Positions 55,787-64,000 of a stretch of 64,000 nucleotides of DNA are shown here, one piece after another (the stretch's first letter is position 1; each line of letters begins with the position of its first letter). The translations under genes were made by a program, and so were the position numbers. A model generated the notes under the pieces. That model saw only the letters and a list, made by a program, of their open reading frames with translations, was not told where the DNA came from and ran no database searches. The stretch comes from Leucosporidium creatinivorum (Eukaryota; Basidiomycota; Microbotryomycetes; Leucosporidiales; Leucosporidiaceae). The stretch lies in the NCBI GenBank assembly GCA_001600635.1, contig BCKL01000012.1, positions 558,001 through 622,000 on the forward strand, read 5' to 3'.

Positions 55787-58418
55787 ATGGCCAACTCCTT
55801 TCATAACCTCCCCTCGGCCTTCACTCCACTTACGCCAACAGCAACGCCACCCGGCACTTCCTCCAATACCTCGTCGTCGCTCTCCTCCGAAACCTCGTCA
55901 ATCGTCTCTCGGCAATCCTCTACCCGTTCGACAGCCTCGGTCGTTGCCGTACCGATTCGCAAGCCTGTACGACGTCCCGCTCATGCACCCCTGAGCCGAG
56001 CCAACAGCAGCGGCATCGGTCGAGGGTTCGACTCGAGCAGCGTCTCGGTCGTCACGCCTGCGCCGACACATCTCCCAGCTGGTACAGGAGGCAGCTATTT
56101 TGCAGGGGCTCTCAACAGCGGAGCGCCACCGATGCGGAGAGGGTCGTCGGGAGAAGGCTCGGCGATGCGTACGCCGCCAGGGAGCGGCGCCGATTCGAGG
56201 ATGGGCGATTGGACGGCAGTAGGGGCAGCAGTCAGGAGCATGAATGTGGGGCAGGACGATACACCGACACGGCCCAGTGCCGATAGATCGTCCTCGTCGG
56301 CGACGACACAGCCTGCGAGTCGGCCGACGAGGGAAAGGGATGGGTCGACGAGCAGCGTGACGCTGATCCGGAAAACGGTGGGCGACTTTACGGTCGGAGA
56401 GACGTTGGGGGAAGGTTCGTACAGCACGGTGAACTTCCCTCGCCTCCCGAGTCGCCGATACAGGAGCTGACACTGTCCATTTGCCTCGGCGCAGGTCTCG
56501 CTCGTCACCGACAAGCACTCTCCGCATCGTTCCTACGCCCTCAAGATGCTAGACAAGGATCATATCAAGCGCGAGAAGAAGACCAAGTATGTGCTTATAG
56601 AACGCGATACGCTCAAGACTCTCGATGGACATCCTGGGATTGTGAGGCTGTATTGGACGTTTCAAGACCAGCGGAGCCTCTGTGCGTGTTCTGCTCTCCC
56701 TTTTTCATTTCCGATCGCACATCGCTGACCTCTCCGCACCACCAGACTACGTGCTCGAACTCGCCAAGAACGGCGAGCTGCTCAAGTGGATCAAGAAGGC
56801 GAGTCTGTCCTCTCATGCTGCTTCGGCTTCGGCCTCGATCCAAATCACTTACCGCTGCTCTCCCTTACAGTTCGGCTCGTTCCACCTCCCCTCCGCCCGC
56901 TTCTACGCCGCTCAAATCCTCAGCGCCGTCGAGCACATGCACAGCAAGGGCGTCATCCACCGCGACCTCAAACCCGAGAAGTATGTCACTCGCTTTGCTA
57001 TCGCTGAGTTGCGCTGACCGCCCCTCATAAACAGCATCCTCCTCGACGATAAGATGCGCGTCAAGATTACCGACTTCGGGACGGCCAAGCTGCAGACGAC
57101 GGCGGCTAAGGAGGTCGAGGAGGGTACGTCGGATGTCAGAACCGTTCTCGAGTTCTTCTCTGATGTTTCTTGCGCTTCTACAGATCCCGCACAACCTCGG
57201 TCAAGGTCCTTCGTCGGCACGCCCGAGTACGTCTCGCCCGAGATTCTCTCGGAGAAGAAGGAGTCGTCCCCATCGTGCGTTCTCCAGTCTTGCCCTAGCT
57301 CTCCCGCTCCATTGCTGACCTATCTCGTCACGCAGATCCGATTACTGGGGCTTTGGCTGCATCCTCTACCAGATCCTCGCCGGTCGACCGCCCTTCCAAG
57401 CTCGAACAGAGTACCTGATGTTCCAGAAGATCATCAACCTCGAGTACGAGTTCCCGCTCGGCTTCCCAGCAGACGCCAAGGATCTTGTCGAGAAGCTACT
57501 GGTCAGCTCCTTCCTCTTCTCGGCTCTCGAGCGCACGACTAAGTCGCTCTCTCGCTCGAACAGGTCGTCGATCCTCGTGAGCGACTAGGTGGAGGACCCG
57601 AAGGCGTTGCCGCCATCAAAGCTCACCCCTTCTTCACCGCCTGCGACCCACCCATCGACTTCTTAACCATCTGGACGATCGATCCACCTGCCATCGAGAC
57701 TGGCATCGCCGAGCCAAAGAAGGAGATCAAGGGCGAGTTCGTGCTGTTGGATGAGTTTGGAGCCGAGTACGGGGATGAGGATGATGAGAGCGTGGGCAGT
57801 GGGGGCGAGGAGAGCGGGCGGAGAAGCGATAGCTATGAGAGCGAGCGGGATGTGGCGAGTAGTATGGGACGGACGAGCGATGATGGACCGAGAACGAAGT
57901 GGTGAGTCGCTGCCCTCCCGCATTTCTTCTCTCGAGCGGAGCTGACCTCGGCTCGCACTCGAAAAGGACCGGCATCCTCCTCCCCACCGAGACCATCGTC
58001 TTCGCCTCCCCCGTCCTCGTCCGGCGCGGTCTCTTCACCAAGAAGCGCTCCCTCATCCTCACCGACTACCCTCGACTCATTTGCATCAAGGACGCACCGA
58101 CCAAGGTCACCCTCAAGAGCGAGGTCTTCGTCGGCGCGGCACTCAAGGGGGGAGTCACCAAGCCCGGGGCTGTAGCCTTCATCCGGGCCGAGAAGGAGGG
58201 TGATCGGGGTATCGTGATCAAGACTGTGAGTCGTCGCTGCCGTTAATTTTCGCGGGCGACACCCTCCTTCGTCCTCGACTCTCGCTGACCCGTCTCGCCG
58301 GATACCACAGTCCCAGCAGACCTACAAGTACGAAGAACCGACCGGAGCAGCTGGTCGATGGGTCGACGAGCTACGAGAGGCGCATGCACAAGGGCTTAGA
58401 GCGCCGGCTGGCCGGTGA
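55787..58418 (+). CDS. PDK1-like AGC protein kinase with C-terminal PH domain (Pkh family)
   Basis: Ten exons: 55787-56428, 56495-56681, 56746-56798, 56871-56980, 57035-57123, 57184-57274, 57336-57501, 57564-57901, 57967-58225, 58311-58418; 680 residues. A Ser/Thr-rich ~195-residue tail precedes the kinase: [12 protein letters not shown] (Gly loop, ~204-215), ALK (Lys231), HRDLKPEN (Asp326), DFG (Asp344), activation loop [12 protein letters not shown] as in PDK1, then [12 protein letters not shown]. The region from ~560 ([20 protein letters not shown]) is the PDK1-type PH domain. Fungal Pkh1/2 orthologues phosphorylate AGC kinases (Ypk, Sch9, Pkc1) in sphingolipid and wall-stress signalling at the plasma membrane; many yeast Pkh proteins lack an obvious PH domain, so its presence here is notable. 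Intron 56799-56870 has a GC donor. Confidence 0.93.
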
Positions 58419-58786
58419 GCTCGCTTTCGCCGAAGGGGTCGGCTGGGCGAGTGAGATGGACACATATATTAGTTTACGGTTCTGTTCTGCGAGGGTTATG
58501 CGTAGGATTATCCTTGCCTTGCCTTCTCGTTTCTGTAGGAATGCTCGAGGGCAGTTTTTGGGTTCGCTTCGCTGGTGAGGAGAGCCTAGACGACGAGGGA
58601 GGGGCAGAGAGAATCGCGAGGCTACATAGCAGCAGTATCCTGCGGCTCTGTAGAGCTCCACTCTCGATGCGCCTCCTGACGGGATCTACTCAGCTCAACC
58701 GAGCTCTATTTCCGAAACTCGCCTCTCGATCTCTTCCCGCTCGCTTCGTCGCTCGCTTCGCCTCGGTCACCATCTCTCAGCTCCGC
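58419..58786. other. Intergenic region
   Basis: The gap between two plus-strand genes. The first ~100 bases are AT-richer (ACATATATTAGTTTACGG), a likely terminator region for the kinase; the rest is the probable promoter of the family W gene. No gene is visible. Confidence 0.4.
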
Positions 58787-59924
58787 ATGGTCTGGAGAAG
58801 GATCGCTGCCCTCTGCCGTAGGAGCTTCAATCTCGTGCTGTCCATCTTGGGCTGGAGCTGTGAGTGCTCCTCGAGTGAGCTGCTCGCCGAGTCATCGTTT
58901 GGGCTGACATTCTCCTCCCTAATAGTCCGGCTCTGGCTCTTGGCTATCCTCGCACCGCTCTTCCTCCTCGTCCTCTTCGTTGTACCCCTTCGCATGGTCC
59001 AGTCGGTGCTCCTTCCGATCTTCCTGAGAGATGTCATGCCGAGCTGGGTAACGATTCTGCGAGGTCTCGAGTATTGCTCTCTGTACGTCGAAAGAGCCAC
59101 CGGCGCTACAAAGCTGACCTTGCCTCTGGGTGTATAGGTGGTGCTTGTGGCACTCGGTGTCGTGGTCAACGCTTGCTGTCCATACGTCCTTCTGGCTCGG
59201 GCTCGAGCTTCGCGCAGTTCACCACAGCCTGAAGCAAAGCCGCAACCAGCTGAAGAGGATCACCGAGAGTCACTTCAGAAAGCTGGATCGACCACCTCTG
59301 TACGACAGTCACCTCCCTTCCGCCATCGCCGCCTGGACCGAGCTTCACGCCGAAGACCCCTCGGCTCGACTCGCTCGCGCGCTCGCTTTGACTGAGGAAT
59401 GCTGGTCAACCTCACCAGCCAGCTTCTGGAACTTCCAACCCGCCGTACTCCGGCCTCAACAACATCCCTACGACCTCCCCACACCAATCCTCGTCGAGCT
59501 GGCCCGTTCACTTCTCCCGAGCCACCGACAGCTCGCCTGCGTTTTCAACAGAGGACTCACGCCTTCGACCTCTTTCCTCCTTCGCGCTAAAACCTCAGAA
59601 CAGCTTATCTACCTCATCAAAAACCACCTCAACTTCGCCTGGCGATTCACCCCGAGCCCCTCCTCGGCGCTTCCTCCTTTGCCGAGCTTTAGCGACGACC
59701 CACTCGCTCGCTTCAGGGAGGCGGCCAGGGAGCTCACCCTCGACGGAAGGGGAGACCCAGCGTACAAGCTGATGCTCGCGACCCTCGACATCATCCCCAA
59801 GATGGCCGAAATCCAGCAGCTCGAAAGGGAGGAGGAAGCCATCTACGAGCGATTCGAGGAGCCGTTGCTCGAGCTGCTGCATAGGTGGAGGGAGTCGAAG
59901 GGGAGGGCCGGTAGTCTAGGTTGA
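58787..59924 (+). CDS. Family W membrane protein, member 3 (divergent)
   Basis: Three exons: 58787-58859, 58926-59082, 59138-59924; 338 residues. MVWRRIAALCRRSFNLVLSI begins a strongly hydrophobic N-terminal region (RLWLLAILAPLFLLVLFVVP, then WCLWHSVSWSTLAVHTSFWL). The long exon 3 matches the other two members in overall plan: ILVELARSLLPSHRQLACVF corresponds to LxLSxSLLPTPLxLxxAHL, and the C-terminal helix LLELLHRWRESKGRAGSLG to LLLVLxxxKEExExxRxGK. It lacks the terminal Cys/Trp tail. Two introns with the same phases (1 and 2) and the same placement before a long last exon support common descent. Function unknown. Confidence 0.7.
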
Positions 59925-60762
59925 GCTCGAGGGGTAGTGAGCGTGCTCAAGGGGTGAGGAGGGTGAGGTGGGAGGTCGATAAACGAGCTCGGCGATAGTT
60001 TCGGCGGCCGTGAGGAGGGGATGCGATAGCTCCAGCTCGCTTGCGATGCAGTAATCGATACTGAGACCTCTCAAGCTAATCGACATACACCGCGAGCCGC
60101 CTCTCAACACTCTCCTACAGCTCCGCCCAACCGGACGCTGCCACCCCTCGGCAGCTTCAAGAAGTCGAAGCTAGGCTGCAGGGTTGGCCTTCCCAAGCAA
60201 CAGCCTCGGTGAGTCTCCAGCTTCAACTACAGCATCGTAGGGACGGACGGACAACAACATCGCTATGATGAGAACTTCCTTGATAGGGACAACAGAGACT
60301 GGGTCTAACTGGCGTTCGAATCTCAATTTAACGACCAGCCAGTCGGTGTTGAACACTGTTTAGATAGTACCTGAGCACACCTGTTCTGCCTGACCCTACT
60401 ACTAGCATACATAAGAGCTGAAGGAACGAAGAGCTGACCCTTTTCCGCTCTCTTCAGCAGGTCTTCGACGGCGACGCAGAGGCGGAAGTTTTTTTCGGGG
60501 AGATGGGGAGCAGGGAACTGAGCCGGGATGGAGCAGGGTGGCAGAGCATATGGGTGTGCTTGTGCTGCTGCTGTGCCGTTGTTCGAGGTGCAGAGCAGGG
60601 TGCAGACGGTTTGGCGCGCCGGCGCTGGATTCGGACTTGTTTCGCCCTTGCCACCCACGCCTGCAATGGCCTTAGTCCTCTCCCATCATCTATTCCTGCC
60701 TTTCTCGCGAGCCGACTGTCGAAGGGTCGTGAAGCGACGCTGCATTGCATACGAGTCCTCGC
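59925..60762. other. Intergenic region, unresolved
   Basis: This 0.84-kb gap is less GC-rich at 60,200-60,430. A minus-strand frame at 60171-60356 reads well (FNTDWLVVKLRFERQLDPVS, then LLLGKANPAA) but has no ATG and would need an upstream exon I could not find. A tRNA-like B box (GCGTTCGAATC at 60312) has no matching acceptor stem. Confidence 0.35.
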
Positions 60763-61011
60763 ATGAGGGCCTTCGCCGAGCTCCGTAGTCGAGCGCTTCG
60801 ACCTTCTCTCTCGTCAGAGGTCAAGAGCCTCCTGCAGCAGATTACAACTCGCTGGGCCTCACACGAGCAGCATCCAGAGCCAGATGCCCGGACAGCAGCA
60901 ACACTTACGCCAGCTCGGCCCTCTCAAATCCATCGCCGAGCAGCTCAGCTCTTGCTTGGACCCTCTCCGTGGCCGTCGTGGTTCGAGGGTAATAATGGCA
61001 TTTCGACATAG
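60763..61011 (+). CDS. Small protein, possibly mitochondrial
   Basis: An ATG at 60763 opens an 82-residue frame. MRAFAELRSRALRPSLSSEV is Arg-rich, free of acidic residues over most of its length and amphipathic, like a mitochondrial presequence; the rest (SLLQQITTRWASHEQHPEP and a Pro-rich end, PSPWPSWFEGNNGIST) has normal composition. The stop at 61009 lies 92 bases from the end of the convergent exchanger gene. Family not recognised. Alternative frames here are poorer, but no splice evidence helps. Confidence 0.4.
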   Translation: MRAFAELRSRALRPSLSSEVKSLLQQITTRWASHEQHPEPDARTAATLTPARPSQIHRRAAQLLLGPSPWPSWFEGNNGIST

Positions 61012-61102
61012 TAATAACAGGGTGCTGCGTGTGTATGGCTAGCGGTAGGGATAGAGAGGATTAGACGAGGAGGAAGTCGAAGCGAAGGGGGGAAGGGATG
61101 CT

Positions 61103-63463
61103 TTAGCAAACAAAGATGGACGTGTCGTTGACGGAGGGGTACCACCAGAAGGCGACCTGTTGCGAAAGAGGCCGGCAGGGAGCGAGTCAGCGTCCCAAGT
61201 CAAGAGCAATCCCAAGGAGGGAAGCGCCGAGACGGCGTTCGGCGCCCGCGCCCCCGACGTAGAGAAGGAGAAGCTGCTCACAGCAATGATCACGTAGACC
61301 ATCATGAGCAAGAACCCCTCCAGCCAGTTACTCCTTCCATCTTGAATCGTGTAGTTGGTGATGAGGACCGAGAGGAAGAGCACGATCGACTCGAAGGGGT
61401 CGAACAGGAGGGAGAGGGGCTTGCCCAGGATCCAGGCGAGGGTGACCATGAAGGGGATCTGCGTAGTAGAAAAGCGGTGTGGTGAGCGGGGTGAGATGAA
61501 GAGGGAGAGGGAAGAGATGGGGACGAACGACGAAGAGAGCGATTTGGATGGAAGAGCCGACGGCGACGCCCATGGAGAGGTCGAGCTTGTCGTGCACGGA
61601 GACAGAGACGGCGGTGACGTGCTGTATAGTCGAGGAGAGAGCGTCAGCGTCGGCGACTTATCTTCGGCATAGCCTTCAACTCGGCTCTCGCTCGACAACT
61701 CACCTCGGCTGCGTTTCCGACGATGGGAAGGAGAATGAGTCCGACCCACTCGACTGAGATCTCGGGGTGAGCGTCGGTGAGTCCGTTGATTGACGAGACG
61801 AGGAATTCGGCCGTGATAGCGACGAGGACCTGCGAAAGTGCGAGTGGTTAGCGGCCTTCTAGGACAGCAGGTGAGACACCTCGAGCTTCAGTGCGGAGCC
61901 AAGCAAACGTACGGTGACAATAGCAAGCAGCACCAGCGCGGCCCACAGGCTGAGGCTAGGGATCTCCTCCTCATCCTCTTCATCGTCGTACTCCTCCTCC
62001 AGCGCGCGAGGCTTGCGCACCGACTTGGCAGGACGCATCACGCGACGTTCGCCGAGTCCATAGACGAGACGACCATCGCCGACGGCGTCGCTGTCCTCGA
62101 CTCGACCTTCGGCGTAGAGGTGCTGGTGGGTGAAGAGTTGAAAGACGAGGTAGGCACCGTCTATTGGGTTCGAGGGGAGTCAGTACAAGTGAGAGATGAA
62201 GGGAGAGTGCTTGAGGTCGTACAGATGAGAAGCAGGATGATGGAGATACCACGGCTCATCGAGAGGATGGCGGCCTTCTCCTCCTCGATTCCCTGAGTCG
62301 AGCTGAAAGCAGCAGAGTACCCGGCGGGAATGAGAACAGCGATAACCGAGATGACGAGAAGAGAGCTGTTGAGCTGGGCAGCCGTGTTCTTGAAGCCTTG
62401 CTCGGAGAACTTGATTCCTCCTGCGCGCGCGCGATGGGAAGGGGGTTAGCGTGCGCGATGGAGGACGGGAAGGGAAGCCACGTACCAGCGAAGAAGCACA
62501 TGCCCAGGACGAGGAGGAGGTTACTGAGGATGGAGCCAAGGAGGGAAGATTGGACGACACGGATCTCGCATTTGACGACTGCACGGCGAAGAGGTCAGCG
62601 CCGAGTTTCGCCGCGATCCCCTTGACAGCCTGACAGCCTCGAAGACTACTTACGGGCAATGATAGCGACGATGAGTTCGACAGCGTTACCGAGCGTAGCG
62701 TTGAGCACTGCAACCGAGCATCAATTCATCAGTCGGCGAACGCTGAAGGCCTGGGCTCTTCGTCGCGAAGTAGCAGCAACTCACAGCCACCGAGGGTCTG
62801 TCCAACACGAAGTGCAATCTCTTCTGTACCGAAGCCGAGCAGCTTGGCGAGAGGGATGATGGCGAGGAAGCTGCGCGGGGTGCGAAGGCGGCGGAGGTCA
62901 GTTCTGGCTTTCGGAGCGGCGTAGAACAGCGAGAGAAGCTGTAGCGAGGTAGGCGGCCGTACGTAGTGACGAAGACGATGGTATCGTTCACTCCACCCCA
63001 GTGCAAGCCCCATCCGATCTGCGAAAGAAGAGACGATCAGCGCACCGTCCTCGCCCTTTCGCAGCTTGCTCCAGGCCGCGAGACTCACTGGGATGAAGAC
63101 GAGCAGGACGTTGAGCCAGCTAGCCTTGACGACGGCGATAGCCGACTCCTTGATACTAGGCTCCCTCTTGATCCTCCTCTCGGAAACGAAGAGATCAGTG
63201 AGCCTCTTCTTGAGCGGCTCTGGGTGGAAGGGCGTGCTGCCGGACGCTGTAGTTTCCCTCGTTCCTCTCCTGCTGGGCCGTTGGAAGTTACCTCCATCTG
63301 ACTCTGAGGCGCGCTCAGTCTCTGCATGAGTTACTCCTGGCAGCTTCTCGTTGGTGGTGGTCGAATTCAAGTTGCCCTCTGACGCTCTGTTGATGCCCGT
63401 TGTCGAGCTGATGCCAGCTGCTTCTTGCGAAGTGCTGGCTGTAGGTGGTGAGATGGTCGACAT
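61103..63463 (-). CDS. VCX1: Vacuolar-type Ca2+/H+ exchanger (CaCA superfamily)
   Basis: Eleven exons: 63463-63089, 63018-62963, 62870-62785, 62707-62654, 62578-62486, 62420-62223, 62160-61913, 61829-61704, 61621-61532, 61458-61282, 61156-61103; 518 residues. A ~110-residue Ser/Thr-rich cytosolic N-terminus precedes about 11 hydrophobic spans. The two ion-binding alpha repeats are GNAVELIVAI (exon 4) and GNAAEHVTAVSVSV (exons 8-9), the CAX signature. An acidic loop (EEEYDDEEDEEEIPSL) divides the halves, as in the family, and the end is WWYPSVNDTSIFVC. Vcx1 drives Ca2+ (and some Mn2+) into the vacuole using the proton gradient. The ATG at 63463 was chosen over an upstream in-frame ATG because the upstream 103 codons are biased and lie in the probable leader. 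Confidence 0.93.
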
Positions 63464-63802
63464 AAGAGTGGGGATGTCGGCGCTGAACGAGAATAGGGCG
63501 TGACTTAGGCGCGAGAAATTGAGGAGGAGGGCAACCAAGGCGCTGGGAAAGATGTCGTTCGAGGGCAAGTCGACCAACTTAGATCTGCCAAGAGAACGTG
63601 CCCCTGTTTTTCGAGAGTGCTGTAGGATGGCAGGCGAGGCTGAAGACGGTGTACATGTAGCTTGATCCGTTTCCTGAGCTCGGCGAAAGGAGCGGAGAGG
63701 CGGTGATGAGGAGCTGAGAGGTCGGAGAGCGCCTAGCTGCTCGCAGCAGCCTGCTGTGGTGGTACAGAGCAAGCCACCAAGCGCCGTTGCACGCCTGTAT
63801 CT
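63464..63802. other. Intergenic region upstream of the exchanger gene
   Basis: This gap lies between two minus-strand genes and probably holds the exchanger promoter and leader. An open frame in phase with the exchanger reads through it but is not supported as coding. Confidence 0.4.
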
Positions 63803-64000
63803 CTACACAACGGTAGAGACGCCCGCAATCTGCATCAAAAGCGACACTGGAGAGCGAGAGTGTCAGCGCCGAGCAGCTCGAGCTTCGTCTGCATCTCACC
63901 ATTCTCCTCGCGCAAAGTGTTGACGGTCTTGTTGGACTCGTTGATGATCTTGAGAACACGTTGAGCGACGAAAGCCGAGTGAGCGGTGCTGGTGGTTGAA
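63803..64000 (-). CDS. Coiled-coil protein, family K member 3 (C-terminus only; continues past window)
   Basis: Two exons are visible: >64000-63900 and 63846-63803. The visible protein reads AFVAQRVLKIINESNKTVNT then LREENV, and after a phase-1 intron SLLMQIAGVSTVV and stop. This is the same end as in member 1 (ESNKTIEELREEN, then MRLLMQLAGLKAT), including the intron position and phase, so the gene beyond the window edge should be a full family K gene. Only about 48 residues are seen. Confidence 0.7.

Noticed and set aside
60305-60330. tRNA-like B box GCGTTCGAATC
   Set aside because: No A box at the right distance and no 7-bp acceptor stem flanking it; it is a short chance match.

Overview
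The window looks like nuclear DNA of a GC-rich basidiomycete yeast, most likely Pucciniomycotina of the Rhodotorula/Sporobolomyces type. The reasons are genes split by many short introns (mostly 50-70 nt) with GTGAGT/GTGCGT/GTACGT donors, a GCTGAC-like branch site close to the acceptor, very short first exons and micro-exons, and a core gene set with fungal-type metacaspase, PDK1/Pkh kinase, Vcx1 and DHA1-type MFS proteins. This taxonomic call is inference from gene structure and content. Coding exons were joined by hand from reading frame plus splice signals; for most genes the exon lengths sum to a whole number of codons.

Layout. 0-5 kb: the 3' part of a low-complexity gene, a single-pass membrane protein built from duplicated exons, and an unresolved Ser/Pro-rich gene behind a TATA box. 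5.3-12 kb: a tandem pair of Hsp70-like ATPases. 12-25 kb: a four-span membrane protein, a coiled-coil gene (family K), a large Ser/Pro-rich gene with one apparent frameshift, an F-box-like gene, a second family K gene, and the first of three family W membrane proteins. 25.2-28.6 kb: a gene-poor dispersed repeat. 28.7-38.8 kb: ordinary genes, namely a metacaspase, an RNase P/MRP Pop5/Rpp14-type subunit, a JmjC (KDM8-like) protein and an MFS transporter. 39.3-49.1 kb: the second family W gene, an inverted copy of the repeat, a Ser/Thr-rich membrane protein, and a third repeat copy. 49.4-54.8 kb: three small cysteine-block proteins around a von Willebrand A protein and a tiny spliced gene. 55.8-64 kb: a PDK1-like kinase with PH domain, the third family W gene, a Vcx1-like Ca2+/H+ exchanger, and the 3' end of a third family K gene.

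The least explained part is a set of multi-copy families that I could not place in any known family: W (three genes sharing intron pattern and an LLPTPL-type motif; two end in Cys-rich CW tails), K (three coiled-coil genes sharing intron layout and a short conserved C-terminus), the small Cys-block proteins (three genes sharing an L-x-L-(R/K)-G-x-G lead-in, in one case exactly LRLRGG as at the ubiquitin C-terminus, with a phase-0 intron after the Cys block) and a 3.4-kb repeat in three copies. These may be lineage-specific expansions. No rRNA, tRNA, CRISPR array or intact transposon was recognised.
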